This document shows, one piece after another, positions 17,221 through 25,547 of a DNA stretch of 64,000 bases; positions within the stretch are counted from its first letter, which is position 1, and every line of letters begins with the position of its first letter. This stretch comes from Microbacterium saperdae. GTDB lineage: Bacteria; Actinomycetota; Actinomycetes; Actinomycetales; Microbacteriaceae. Position numbers and translations under genes: made by a program. The DNA is taken from NCBI RefSeq assembly GCF_006716345.1, contig NZ_VFOX01000001.1:992001-1056000 (forward strand), in the 5' to 3' direction. Below the pieces are notes generated by a model, which worked only from the letters and a program-made list of their open reading frames with translations, ran no database searches and was not told where the DNA came from.

Positions 17221-18987
17221 TCAGCTGATCGTGAGCAGCTGATGACCGGCGGACACCGTGCTGCCGGCCTGTGCGTTGATGTTGCCGACGACGCCGTCCT
17301 TGTGCGCCTGCAGCGGCTGCTCCATCTTCATCGCCTCCAGGACCACGACCAGGTCGCCCTTGACGACCTGCTGTCCGTCCTCGACCGCGATCTTGACGAC
17401 GGTGGCCTGCATCGGCGACTTGACGGCATCGCCCGATGCGCCCGCATTCGCCGTGGTCGCATGGCTGCGACGCGACGGCGGAACGACGGCAGGGCGCCCA
17501 GCCGTGCCGGCAGCGACCGCGACGCGATCGGGAAGGCTCACCTCGAGTCGCTTGCCGGCGACCTCGACGACGACCGTGTGACGTCCGTCCGAGGCGGCGG
17601 CCGGCTCGAGCTCGCCGTCCCACGCGGGGATGTCGTTGTCGAACTCGGTCTCGATCCAGCGGGTGAAGATGGCGAAGTTGCCGTCTTCCGCCGTGAACGC
17701 GGGGTCGCGGACGACCTTGCGGTGGAAGGGGAGGACCGTGGGGAGACCGGCGACCTCGAACTCGTCGAGTGCGCGACGCGACCGCTCCAGCGCCTCCTCG
17801 CGGTTCTTGCCGGTGACGATGATCTTGGCCAGCAGCGAGTCGAACGCGCCGGAGACCACGTCGCCGGCGGTGACACCGGAGTCGAGACGGATGCCGGGAC
17901 CGCCGAACGTCTTGAAGACGTTCACGGGTCCGGGCTGGGGGAGGAAGCCGCGCCCGGGGTCCTCGCCGTTGATCCGGAACTCGATGGAGTGGCCCTGCGG
18001 CTCCGGGTCGGCGTAGTCGATCGTGCCGCCGGCGGCGATGCGGAACTGCTCACGCACCAGGTCGATGCCGGTGACCTCTTCCGAGACCGGGTGCTCGACC
18101 TGCAGGCGGGTGTTGACCTCGAGGAACGACACGGTGCCGTCGGCGCCGATCAGGAACTCGCAGGTGCCGGCACCGACGTAGCCGACCTCCTTCAGGATGG
18201 CCTTGGAAGCCGAGTAGAGCAGGCTGTTCTGCTCGTCCGTCAGGAACGGCGCCGGTGCCTCTTCGACCAGCTTCTGGTGTCGGCGCTGCAGCGAGCAGTC
18301 GCGCGTCGAGATCACGACGACGTTGCCCGCAGCATCCGCGAGGCACTGGGTCTCGACGTGACGCGGCTTGTCGAGGTACTTCTCCACGAAGCACTCGCCG
18401 CGACCGAAGGCCGTGACGGCCTCGCGCGTGGCGGATTCGAAGAGCTCGGCGACCTCGGCGAGCTCGCGTGCCACCTTGAGGCCGCGTCCGCCTCCGCCAT
18501 AGGCCGCCTTGATCGCGATCGGCAGGCCGAACTCCTCGGCGAACGCCACGACCTCATCGGCGCCTGACACGGGTCCGGGGGTGCCGGGTGCCAGCGGCGC
18601 GCCGACCTTCTCGGCGACGTGACGCGCGGTCACCTTGTCGCCGAGGGCTTCGATCGCTTCGGGGGACGGACCGATCCAGGTCATCCCCGCACCGATGATC
18701 GCGCGAGCGAACTCGGCGTTCTCGGCGAGGAATCCGTACCCGGGGTGCACGGCGTCTGCTCCGGCGCGGCGGGCGACGGAGAGGATCTTCTCGATCTGGA
18801 GGTAGGTCTCGGCGCTGGTGGCCCCGCCGAGGGCGTAGGCCTCGTCGGCGAGCCGCGTGTGCAGCGCGTCGCGGTCCTGGTCGGCGTAGACGGCGACCGA
18901 AGCGATCCCGGAGTCACGAGCGGCACGGATGATGCGTACGGCGATCTCGCCGCGGTTGGCGATGAGCACCTTGGCGATAGCAGGCAT
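17221..18987 (-). CDS. acyl-CoA carboxylase alpha chain (biotin carboxylase + biotin carrier)
   Basis: A 588-residue fusion. Residues 1-450 are biotin carboxylase ([14 protein letters not shown] start, ATP-grasp loop [28 protein letters not shown]). A linker of about 60 residues follows, and the carrier domain ends the protein with Lys554 in EAMKMEQP as biotinylation site. With separate beta and epsilon subunits it makes malonyl-CoA or methylmalonyl-CoA, as AccA3 does in mycobacteria; candidates for both are at 28579-30389. ATG 18987 is chosen because TAGGCT lies seven bases before it (leaderless) and the domain starts at once; the frame is open further upstream. Confidence 0.94.
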   Translation of the reverse strand: MPAIAKVLIANRGEIAVRIIRAARDSGIASVAVYADQDRDALHTRLADEAYALGGATSAETYLQIEKILSVARRAGADAVHPGYGFLAENAEFARAIIGAGMTWIGPSPEAIEALGDKVTARHVAEKVGAPLAPGTPGPVSGADEVVAFAEEFGLPIAIKAAYGGGGRGLKVARELAEVAELFESATREAVTAFGRGECFVEKYLDKPRHVETQCLADAAGNVVVISTRDCSLQRRHQKLVEEAPAPFLTDEQNSLLYSASKAILKEVGYVGAGTCEFLIGADGTVSFLEVNTRLQVEHPVSEEVTGIDLVREQFRIAAGGTIDYADPEPQGHSIEFRINGEDPGRGFLPQPGPVNVFKTFGGPGIRLDSGVTAGDVVSGAFDSLLAKIIVTGKNREEALERSRRALDEFEVAGLPTVLPFHRKVVRDPAFTAEDGNFAIFTRWIETEFDNDIPAWDGELEPAAASDGRHTVVVEVAGKRLEVSLPDRVAVAAGTAGRPAVVPPSRRSHATTANAGASGDAVKSPMQATVVKIAVEDGQQVVKGDLVVVLEAMKMEQPLQAHKDGVVGNINAQAGSTVSAGHQLLTIS

Positions 18988-19072
18988 GGTTGCCAGCCTA
19001 GCGAGAAGCCCACCGAACCAATTGACGACTCTCCACAAGAAAGACGTCGAAACGTCGCGCAGAGTCTACGAG

Positions 19073-19729
19073 TCAGTCGGACTGCGGGATGTTCCAGAGA
19101 TCGGTCCACGTCACGTCGAGATCCGCGGCCAGACGGCGGATCGTCGACAACGACATTCCGACGACCGTGGACGGATCACCGTCGACGCGTGTGATGAACG
19201 CACCGCCGAGACTGTCGACCGTGAACGCACCCGCGACGTACAGCGGCTCTCCGGAGGCGACGTACACGGCGATCTCCTCGTCGCTGATGTCCTCCGCGAA
19301 GGTCACGGCCGCCTCGGCGGTCGCGGTCGCCTCGACCGGAGCAGCGCCCGGGGCGATCCGGAAGACGGAGTGGCCCGAGTGCAGGATCCCGGTCGCGCCG
19401 CGCATCTCGTGCCAGCGGCGGGTGGCTTCGGCTGCCGTGTGCGGTTTGCCGTAGACGCGGCCGTTCAGCGCGAACATCGAGTCCCCACCGATCACGATGC
19501 CGTCGAACCCGGGGTCTTCCGCGGCCACGCGGCGCGCCACGTCGGCTGCTTTGGCCCGTGCGAGCAGCAGCACCAGCTCGGCCGGGGGCAGTTCCGCTCC
19601 CGCGGCCTCGGTGGCGGCCGCGGCGACCGCCTCCTCGTCGACGTCCGGCGACGCGGTCAGAGGCTCGATCCCCGCCTGTCGCAGCAGCATCAGGCGGGCG
19701 GGAGAGGTGGAGGCGAGGCAGACGCGCAT
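19073..19729 (-). CDS. Maf-family nucleotide pyrophosphatase
   Basis: A 218-residue Maf protein (canonical or modified-nucleotide pyrophosphatase). It begins MRVCLASTSPARLMLLRQAGI, where the first loop contains the usual S-x-S-P-x-R-like motif, and has GGDSMFALNGRVYGKP in the middle, matching the D-S/T-V-V-x(n)-GKP region. It is reported to clear non-standard nucleoside triphosphates or to affect septum formation. ATG 19729 rather than an in-frame GTG ten bases upstream is chosen because TACGGT lies seven bases before it. The gene is only 23 bases from a divergent methyltransferase. Maf next to carboxylase genes is also found in Mycobacterium. Confidence 0.9.
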   Translation of the reverse strand: MRVCLASTSPARLMLLRQAGIEPLTASPDVDEEAVAAAATEAAGAELPPAELVLLLARAKAADVARRVAAEDPGFDGIVIGGDSMFALNGRVYGKPHTAAEATRRWHEMRGATGILHSGHSVFRIAPGAAPVEATATAEAAVTFAEDISDEEIAVYVASGEPLYVAGAFTVDSLGGAFITRVDGDPSTVVGMSLSTIRRLAADLDVTWTDLWNIPQSD

Positions 19730-19736
19730 GTTCACC

Positions 19737-19746
19737 ACCGTATCCT
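19737..19746. promoter_or_regulatory. overlapping divergent -10 elements (maf / methyltransferase)
   Basis: On the plus strand TATCCT (19741-19746) is six bases before the methyltransferase ATG. On the minus strand TACGGT (19742-19737) is seven bases before the maf ATG. The two hexamers share two base pairs, and both genes would be leaderless. Any -35 elements would have to lie inside the two coding regions; none resembles TTGACA. Confidence 0.6.
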
Positions 19747-19752
19747 CGAAGA

Positions 19753-20988
19753 ATGACTTCTTCCTCTGCCGACGTGCTCGACCTCGACATCACCGGGATC
19801 GCGCACGGCGGGACCTTCGTCGCCCGCCATGAGGGACGTGTCGTGTTCGTCTCGGACGCGATCCCGGGGGAGCGCGTCCGCGCCCGGCTGATCGATCCGC
19901 AGGACGACGCGGCCGACAGTCGGAGCTTCTGGCGAGCCGAGGCGATCGAGGTCCTCGACGCCTCTCCACACCGTCAGGCGCACATCTGGCCCGAGGCGGA
20001 CATCTCCCGCGATCCCGCCGAGCGCCCGGGTGGCGCTGACCTGGGTCACATCGAGCTCGGACATCAGCGCACGCTCAAGCGTCAAGTGCTGTCGGAGGCG
20101 TTCGACCGGTTCGCCGGAGGCGGGCTGGAGGCCCCCGAGGTCGAAGCCGTCGAATCCGGTGATGGTATGGGTTGGCGCACGCGCGTCACGCTGCACGTCG
20201 ACGACGCCGGCCGTGTCGGTCCTTTCGCGGCCAGGAGCCATCGCGTCATCCCCGTGCGCTCGCACCCGCTCGCCCGTCCGGCGGTCGCGCAGGCGGCGCT
20301 CGCACTGCGTGGGGGAGCGGCGGGGCGTATCGATCTCGTCGAGCCGGCCGATGGTGAGGTGCGCGTGATCCGTCACGAGGACGGCGCGCGTCCCGTGCAC
20401 CGCGGAGGGCGTCGGCCCGAGCCCGAGGTCGTGTACGAGCAGGTCGGCGACCGTCGCTTCGAGGTCGATGTCAACGGGTTCTGGCAGGTGCACCCTCGGG
20501 CGGCATCCGTTCTCGACGGTGCGGTCTACGGCGTGCTCGACGGGCACGTCGACCCGGATTCGACCCATTACGACCTCTATGGCGGAGTCGGCCTGTTCGC
20601 GGCGACCCTGGCCGACCTCGGCGCGACGGATGTCGTGACGGTCGAGTCGAGCAAGCGCGCGACCCAGCACGCGGCCGCGAACCTCGCACCGCTGCAGGCG
20701 ACCGCGGTGACCGCGCGCGTCGATCGCTTCCTGCAGAGTGCCGCCGGACGCACGGGAACCGGGGCGGTCGTCCTGGACCCGCCCCGCGCCGGTGCGGGGC
20801 GAGCGGTGGTCGAGGGCGTGCACGCGCTCGACCCCGCAGCGATCGCGTACGTCGCCTGTGATCCCGTCGCCCTCGCCCGTGACCTCGGTACCTTCCGCGG
20901 TCTGGGGTGGAACGTGACGATGCTGCGTTCCTTCGACCTGTTCCCGCATTCGCACCACTTCGAGGTCGTCGCCCTGCTCACCCGGTGA
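19753..20988 (+). CDS. TRAM-domain class I RNA methyltransferase (TrmA/RumA family)
   Basis: A 411-residue enzyme of the RNA (uracil-C5)-methyltransferase family. Residues about 5-65 form a TRAM domain (DLDITGIAHGGTFVAR, RVRARLI). The SAM domain has DLYGGVGLFAATLA, LDPPRAGAG and the catalytic cysteine in YVACDPVALARDL. That is the only cysteine in the protein: the four cysteines that hold the 4Fe-4S cluster in RumA/RlmD are absent (GGADLGH stands where CGGCxLQH is usual). The exact uridine target (23S rRNA or tRNA) cannot be read. The ATG has TATCCT six bases upstream. Confidence 0.9.
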   Translation: MTSSSADVLDLDITGIAHGGTFVARHEGRVVFVSDAIPGERVRARLIDPQDDAADSRSFWRAEAIEVLDASPHRQAHIWPEADISRDPAERPGGADLGHIELGHQRTLKRQVLSEAFDRFAGGGLEAPEVEAVESGDGMGWRTRVTLHVDDAGRVGPFAARSHRVIPVRSHPLARPAVAQAALALRGGAAGRIDLVEPADGEVRVIRHEDGARPVHRGGRRPEPEVVYEQVGDRRFEVDVNGFWQVHPRAASVLDGAVYGVLDGHVDPDSTHYDLYGGVGLFAATLADLGATDVVTVESSKRATQHAAANLAPLQATAVTARVDRFLQSAAGRTGTGAVVLDPPRAGAGRAVVEGVHALDPAAIAYVACDPVALARDLGTFRGLGWNVTMLRSFDLFPHSHHFEVVALLTR

Positions 20989-21041
20989 CGCGCGGCGACA
21001 GGGTCCCTCGCCGGGCCCTGCCGACTCACTAGGCTGGGTGG

Positions 21042-21701
21042 ATGAGCACGGTCGCCCTCATCGATGATCACGAGTCCGTTCGCCTCGGCCTTGAGGCCGC
21101 GTTCGCGCGCGACTCGCAGACCGTCGTGTTCTCCGGCAGTTCCGTCAGCTCCTACCTCGACTGGCGGAAGAGTTCGGGAGCGGCCCCTGCCGAGGTCGTG
21201 GTGCTGGACCTCACGCTCGGTGACGGCACCACGGTCACCGAGAACGTCACGTCTCTGGTCGCCGACGGCGCGAGTGTCGTGATCCACAGCGTGGCCGACC
21301 GTCCCGCCGCCGTGCGCGAAGCACTGTCCGCCGGTGCGGCCGGGGTCGTCAGCAAGTCTTCGGCACTCGATGATGTGCTCGATGCGATCCGGACGGTGGC
21401 CCAGGGCGAGGCGCTGAACAACGTCGAATGGGCGAGCGCCGTCGACGGCGACCGCGACTTCGGCGACGCCCAGCTGTCGACGCGTGAGCGCGAGGTGTTG
21501 CGCCTGTACGCCACCGGACTCCCGCTCAAGGCGGTGGCCGAGCGACTCGGCGTCGCCTACTCCACCGCCAAGGAGAACATCACGCGCATCCGTGTGAAGT
21601 ACGTCGACGTGGGTCGCCCTGCTCCGACCAAGGTCGATCTGCTGCGTCGCGCGATGGAGGACGGGATCGTCGAGACAGACGGAGATCCGAGTGGCCACTG
21701 A
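21042..21701 (+). CDS. NarL/FixJ-type response regulator
   Basis: A 219-residue regulator. The receiver (about 1-120) has the acidic pair in ALIDDHESVRLG, the phospho-acceptor Asp in VVVLDLTLGDG and the conserved Lys in GVVSKSS. A LuxR-type HTH (about 150-212) reads LSTREREVLRLYATG and ERLGVAYSTAKENITRIRVKY. It opens a three-gene unit with a histidine kinase (11-base overlap) and a kinase-like membrane protein. TAGGCT at 21030-21035 is six bases before the ATG, so the message is probably leaderless. Target genes are not evident. Confidence 0.93.
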   Translation: MSTVALIDDHESVRLGLEAAFARDSQTVVFSGSSVSSYLDWRKSSGAAPAEVVVLDLTLGDGTTVTENVTSLVADGASVVIHSVADRPAAVREALSAGAAGVVSKSSALDDVLDAIRTVAQGEALNNVEWASAVDGDRDFGDAQLSTREREVLRLYATGLPLKAVAERLGVAYSTAKENITRIRVKYVDVGRPAPTKVDLLRRAMEDGIVETDGDPSGH

Positions 21702-22920
21702 CGCCCTCGACATCCGCGAGGCCTGGAGTAAGATCCCCTCTCCCGGCACGGCGGAGACCGAGTTCGAGCGCTTCACCGGCAAGCGCATGGAGCGGATCCT
21801 GGCGACCGTGGTCGCGATCGGATCGGCGACTCTCGGCGCGCAGGCGTTCGTCGCGGCCGTCGGTTCCTTCTCTCGCGGCGATGTCCCGCAGATCGTCGTG
21901 CTCCTCGTCGTCTTCATCCCGTTGGCGGCGATGCTCGTCGCCTGCATCCTCGGTCGCTGGGTCTCCATCGCCGCAGGCTCCTTCGCCGTCTCCTACGTCC
22001 TCGCACTCGTGGCGTGGCCGATCGTGGTCCCCCCGGGGGGAGCGGGCGACCAGCCCTGGATCTTCTTCCTGGTCAACGTCTGCGTCGTCGCGGCGATGCT
22101 CGCCTTCCCGATCCGCCTCCAGATCGCCTGGGCCGCCGGTCTGCCCTTCATCTATGGATACGTGCGGCTGGTGCAGGGGAGCTTCTCCCGCGACTTCTGG
22201 ATCACGACGGCGTTCGACGTCTCGTTCACGCTGATCCTGGGCATCGTGATCGTCGCGCTCGGATGGATGTTCCGCTCCGTCGCGGCCGGCGTCGACGATG
22301 CGCGAGGGCGCGCCGTCGCCTCGTACGCCTCGGCTGCGGCGGCCGCCGCAGCAGAAGAGGAGCGGGTGGCGATGTCCGCGCTGATGCACGACAGCGTCCT
22401 GGCCGCACTCATCGCCGCGGAACGGGCGGAGAGCGAGCGTGCGCGTGAGCTCGCGGTCGCGATGGCGCGCGAGGCCCTGACCCGTCTGGCCAACACGGAG
22501 GCCGCGGTGGCCCAGGAGGGCAGCGACGAGCCGGTCGGCATCTCGCAGATCGTGGTCGAGCTGCGCCGCGCGCTCTCGGAGCTCGGCGCCGACGCGATCG
22601 TGGAGGAGCGCGGAGGCATCGGCCTGATCCCCGGACGCGTGGCACGCGCTCTCGTCCTGGCCGCACGCCAGGCGATCGGCAACGCGGTGGCGCATGCACA
22701 GGGTCGGGGACTGCACATCATCGCGACGGGCCGCGGGGACGAGGGGATCATCGTGGCGATCTCCGATACCGGCGCCGGATTCGACATCGACACGATCGGC
22801 CCTGATCGACTGGGCATCAGCGCCTCGATCTTCGCGCGCATGGCCGGCGTCGCCGGTACTGCCGACATCGTCTCCGGTCCGCAGGGCACCACGGTCACAC
22901 TCGGCTGGGAGCGCTCATGA
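21691..22920 (+). CDS. membrane histidine kinase
   Basis: A 409-residue sensor kinase with five to six hydrophobic helices (about 30-200), a short Ala-rich linker, a dimerisation helix with phospho-acceptor His233 (SALMHDSVLAAL) and a C-terminal ATP-binding domain with N-box Asn (AARQAIGNAVAHA) and ISDTGAGFDID. There is no large external domain, so the signal is probably sensed in or at the membrane. The GTG start overlaps the regulator's end. The partner regulator is encoded upstream. It resembles a second kinase at 53811-54974 in layout. Confidence 0.9.
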   Translation: MATDALDIREAWSKIPSPGTAETEFERFTGKRMERILATVVAIGSATLGAQAFVAAVGSFSRGDVPQIVVLLVVFIPLAAMLVACILGRWVSIAAGSFAVSYVLALVAWPIVVPPGGAGDQPWIFFLVNVCVVAAMLAFPIRLQIAWAAGLPFIYGYVRLVQGSFSRDFWITTAFDVSFTLILGIVIVALGWMFRSVAAGVDDARGRAVASYASAAAAAAAEEERVAMSALMHDSVLAALIAAERAESERARELAVAMAREALTRLANTEAAVAQEGSDEPVGISQIVVELRRALSELGADAIVEERGGIGLIPGRVARALVLAARQAIGNAVAHAQGRGLHIIATGRGDEGIIVAISDTGAGFDIDTIGPDRLGISASIFARMAGVAGTADIVSGPQGTTVTLGWERS

Positions 22921-23927
22921 ACCGGACGGTGCGTAGTGTCGCGACGTCGCTCGCCGTCGGCTTCGCCATGTACTTCGTCGCCCGCTCCATCTGGTGGACG
23001 GTGCAGCCCACCGCGCCGGTGCTGATGGTGCTGGCGATCGCCGTCTATCTCGTCGCGGTCCTCATCGCGATCCTCTGGGACTCCGCCTCGTCGGTACGGA
23101 TGCCGCTGTGGACGGCGCTGCTGTCCCTGCTGGCATGCCTGCTCGTACCACCCCTGGTCACGCTCTCGTTGGACGTGACGGCTCGCACCGCGCCGTTCGC
23201 GACCTGGTACATCGGCGGGCTCGGCCTGTTCGGCATCGTCTGCGTCGTGCGGCGCCGATTCCTGATCGGATGGCTCACGGTCGCCGTGCTCGTGGCGACG
23301 TCAGCGGGCTATCTGGGCTTCGGCGTCGCGCTGAATCTGGGGTTGGTCGGCTCGATCATGTGGGTCGTGGTCGCTCAGCTGCTCGTGCTGTTCTGGGACA
23401 AGGCGATCCGCGACACCGCCCGGCTGGCGGAGATCCAGCAGGCGGTCTCCGCGTGGCATGCGACGCAGCTGGTGCGCCAGCGGGAGCGGCGGCTGCGCAC
23501 GCAGTTCGCGCTCGCTGTGGCAGGGCCGGTGCTCAGTCGCGTCGTGGCTTCCCGCGGCAGCCTGACGGTCGATGAGCGGCTGGAAGCGCGTCTCGCCGAA
23601 GGGCGGCTGCGCGATGAGCTGCGCGGCGCGGATCTGCTCAACGACGCGGTGCGTGATGCGATCGAGGATGCGCGACGACGCGGTGTGATCGTCACGGTCT
23701 TCGACGAGGGAGGTCTCGACGGCGTCGAAGAGGATCGTCGTGCCGAGATCAGGGATGAGCTCGCCGTGGTCCTGCGCAAGGCGCAGGCAGGGCGATTGAT
23801 CATCCGCTCGTCCAACGATGAGCGGATCGCGGTGACGGTCGTGGGGCGGGCGAGTTCGGGATCGTCGCGGGATGACGACGAGGTCGACCTGTGGCACGAG
23901 ATCTCGCGCGAGGTCGCGACGGGCTGA
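22917..23927 (+). CDS. membrane protein with degenerate kinase-like C-terminal domain
   Basis: A 336-residue protein: about five to six membrane helices (residues 10-165), a charged helical stretch (about 165-245), then a domain (about 245-320). By eye this domain lines up with the ATP-binding domain of the kinase before it: RGVIVTVFDEGGLDG matches the EERGG strand, and IRDELAVVLRKAQAGRLII sits where the N-box helix is. The N-box Asn, the DxGxG loop and a phospho-acceptor His are missing, so it should not be an active kinase. Its ATG overlaps the kinase stop by four bases. It may form heterodimers with the kinase or tune it; this is inference. A paralogue is at 54962-55945. Confidence 0.72.
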   Translation: MNRTVRSVATSLAVGFAMYFVARSIWWTVQPTAPVLMVLAIAVYLVAVLIAILWDSASSVRMPLWTALLSLLACLLVPPLVTLSLDVTARTAPFATWYIGGLGLFGIVCVVRRRFLIGWLTVAVLVATSAGYLGFGVALNLGLVGSIMWVVVAQLLVLFWDKAIRDTARLAEIQQAVSAWHATQLVRQRERRLRTQFALAVAGPVLSRVVASRGSLTVDERLEARLAEGRLRDELRGADLLNDAVRDAIEDARRRGVIVTVFDEGGLDGVEEDRRAEIRDELAVVLRKAQAGRLIIRSSNDERIAVTVVGRASSGSSRDDDEVDLWHEISREVATG

Positions 23928-24202
23928 CAGCCGCACGGGGCGCGCCCTCCTCGGCTCCGGCCGGGGGAGGAGGTCGGAGTCGAGGATGCAGAGTGGGCGA
24001 GGGGCGGCGAAGCCGCCCACCCCTCGCCATGCGGTCAGTTACCCGAAAACCGACCGCTGGTGGCCGTTCTACGTCTATCTACCCTGGGATAGAGAGAACA
24101 GCCGAACGCGAAGCGTCCCCATTAGTCTCCTCGGTCGATCAAAGGTTGTCTGTAGGTATTTTGGGGGACACGTTTCGGGCCCGGATGAGGGAGGATTGGA
24201 CG
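23928..24202 (+). promoter_or_regulatory. intergenic region: hairpin then ROK-gene leader
   Basis: This 275-base region holds, in order, a perfect 7-bp hairpin with a GAA loop (arms 24002-24008 and 24012-24018, extendable outward by GGCGAGGGG/CCCCTCGCC), probably the terminator of the sensor unit, and then an AT-richer stretch (about 24040-24160). TATTTT near 24150 could be a -10 element for the ROK gene. I see no gene here. Confidence 0.45.
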
Positions 24203-25435
24203 ATGGGAATGCGTCGCGGGACCAACCTTCCACGGATGGGCGACTTCAATCAGTCGGTGATCCTGGAAGCCATACGTCAGTCCGGAACCGGACTGAGCAG
24301 AACCGAGCTCGTCGAGGCGACGCGGCTGTCAGCCCAGACGGTCACGAACATCACCCGTCGCCTTCTCGCCGATGGTCTCATCGCCGAGGCGGGGCGCACG
24401 ATCAACGGCCCGGGCAAGCCCCGTGTCACGTTGCGCATGATCGCGGAGAGCCGCTACTCGGTCGGCGTCCACCTCGATCCCGCGGTGATGACGTTCGTGC
24501 TCCTCGACCTCACCGGAGCCGTTGTGCGGCGCATCACCACACGCACTCCTGTGGCCGACCCGCGGCGCATCGTCGATGCCATGGCGGCGACCATCGGGTC
24601 CCTCATCGATGCATCCGGAGTCGACCGGAATCTGATCGCGGGGGTCGGCGTCGCGGCCCCTGGGCCCTTGGATGCCGAACGGGGAACCGTGATCGATCCC
24701 CCCAAGCTGCCGGGGTGGCATCGTGTGCCGCTGCGCGCGGTGCTCGCGGAGGCCACGGGGTTCGAGGTCACGCTGGAGAAGGACACCACGGCTGCCGCGG
24801 TGGGCGAGCTGTGGACCAGACACGGGCCCCCGGACGACTCGTTCGTGCTGATCTACCTCGGCACGGGGATCGGCGCGGCGCTGGCGCGCGACGGCGAGGT
24901 CGTGCGGGGGAGCTCGCGGAACCTCGGAGAGGTCGGCCACATCATCGTCGATCCCGACGGACCGGCCTGCATGTGCGGCTACCGGGGCTGCGTAGAGGTG
25001 GTCTGCACTCCGCAGGCGATCGTGGAGCAGGCCGAGGCGGCCGGCGTCTTCCCGGACGACCGCGAGGTCAACGATCCCGAGGCTGTCGACACCCGCTTCA
25101 CCCAGCTGTGCGAGCGCGCCGCATCGGGCGACGTGGCAGCGCAACGCGTGCTGCGACAGGCGGCAGCCCACCTGGCGGTCCTCGTCGCGGCGCTGACCAA
25201 CATGCTCGATGTCGACAGGGTCGTGCTCGGCGGCCCCTTCTGGTCGCGGTTGGCGCCGGTATACCTGCAGGAGCTTCCGGCGAGGCTGGAACGGTTGAGC
25301 GCGACGCGCGCCGTGCACACGCTTCCCGTGGACGGGAGCGTCGTGGGAGACGACGTCGGCGCGGTGGGTGCTGCGTGCGTGGTGCTGGATTCGGTGCTGT
25401 CGCCCCGAACGTCCGATCTGCTCCTGGAGACGTGA
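24203..25435 (+). CDS. ROK-family transcriptional regulator
   Basis: A 410-residue ROK protein: N-terminal winged helix (about 12-75; SRTELVEATRLSAQTVTNITRRL) joined to a sugar-kinase-like domain with LGTGIGAAL and the zinc motif C-x-C-G-x2-G-C-x-E (CMCGYRGCVE). The kinase sequence GEVGHI is kept. Repressors of this type (NagC, XylR, Mlc) release DNA when they bind a sugar or its phosphate. It lies 112 bases ahead of an alpha-mannosidase on the same strand and is a strong candidate for its regulator. ATG 24203 follows GGGAGGATTGG; ATG 24209 and an upstream ATG are alternatives. Confidence 0.9.
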   Translation: MGMRRGTNLPRMGDFNQSVILEAIRQSGTGLSRTELVEATRLSAQTVTNITRRLLADGLIAEAGRTINGPGKPRVTLRMIAESRYSVGVHLDPAVMTFVLLDLTGAVVRRITTRTPVADPRRIVDAMAATIGSLIDASGVDRNLIAGVGVAAPGPLDAERGTVIDPPKLPGWHRVPLRAVLAEATGFEVTLEKDTTAAAVGELWTRHGPPDDSFVLIYLGTGIGAALARDGEVVRGSSRNLGEVGHIIVDPDGPACMCGYRGCVEVVCTPQAIVEQAEAAGVFPDDREVNDPEAVDTRFTQLCERAASGDVAAQRVLRQAAAHLAVLVAALTNMLDVDRVVLGGPFWSRLAPVYLQELPARLERLSATRAVHTLPVDGSVVGDDVGAVGAACVVLDSVLSPRTSDLLLET

Positions 25436-25483
25436 TCGCGCGCTGACACCGTGACGGGAGGACGATCGACGTCGAGAAAGGTC

Positions 25484-25514
25484 TTGACAGCGATAAGTCC
25501 AATCGATGTATTAT
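25484..25514 (+). promoter_or_regulatory. near-consensus promoter of the alpha-mannosidase gene
   Basis: A perfect TTGACA (25484-25489) and TATTAT (25509-25514, preceded by TG) with a 19-base spacer. This is unusually AT-rich for the window. ATAA at about 25493 and TTAT at about 25511 are complementary, so an operator may overlap the promoter. The start codon follows at 25548 with GGAAG as ribosome site. Confidence 0.65.
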
Positions 25515-25547
25515 TTCACATCCCCTCTCGTCGACCGGAAGCGTGTG

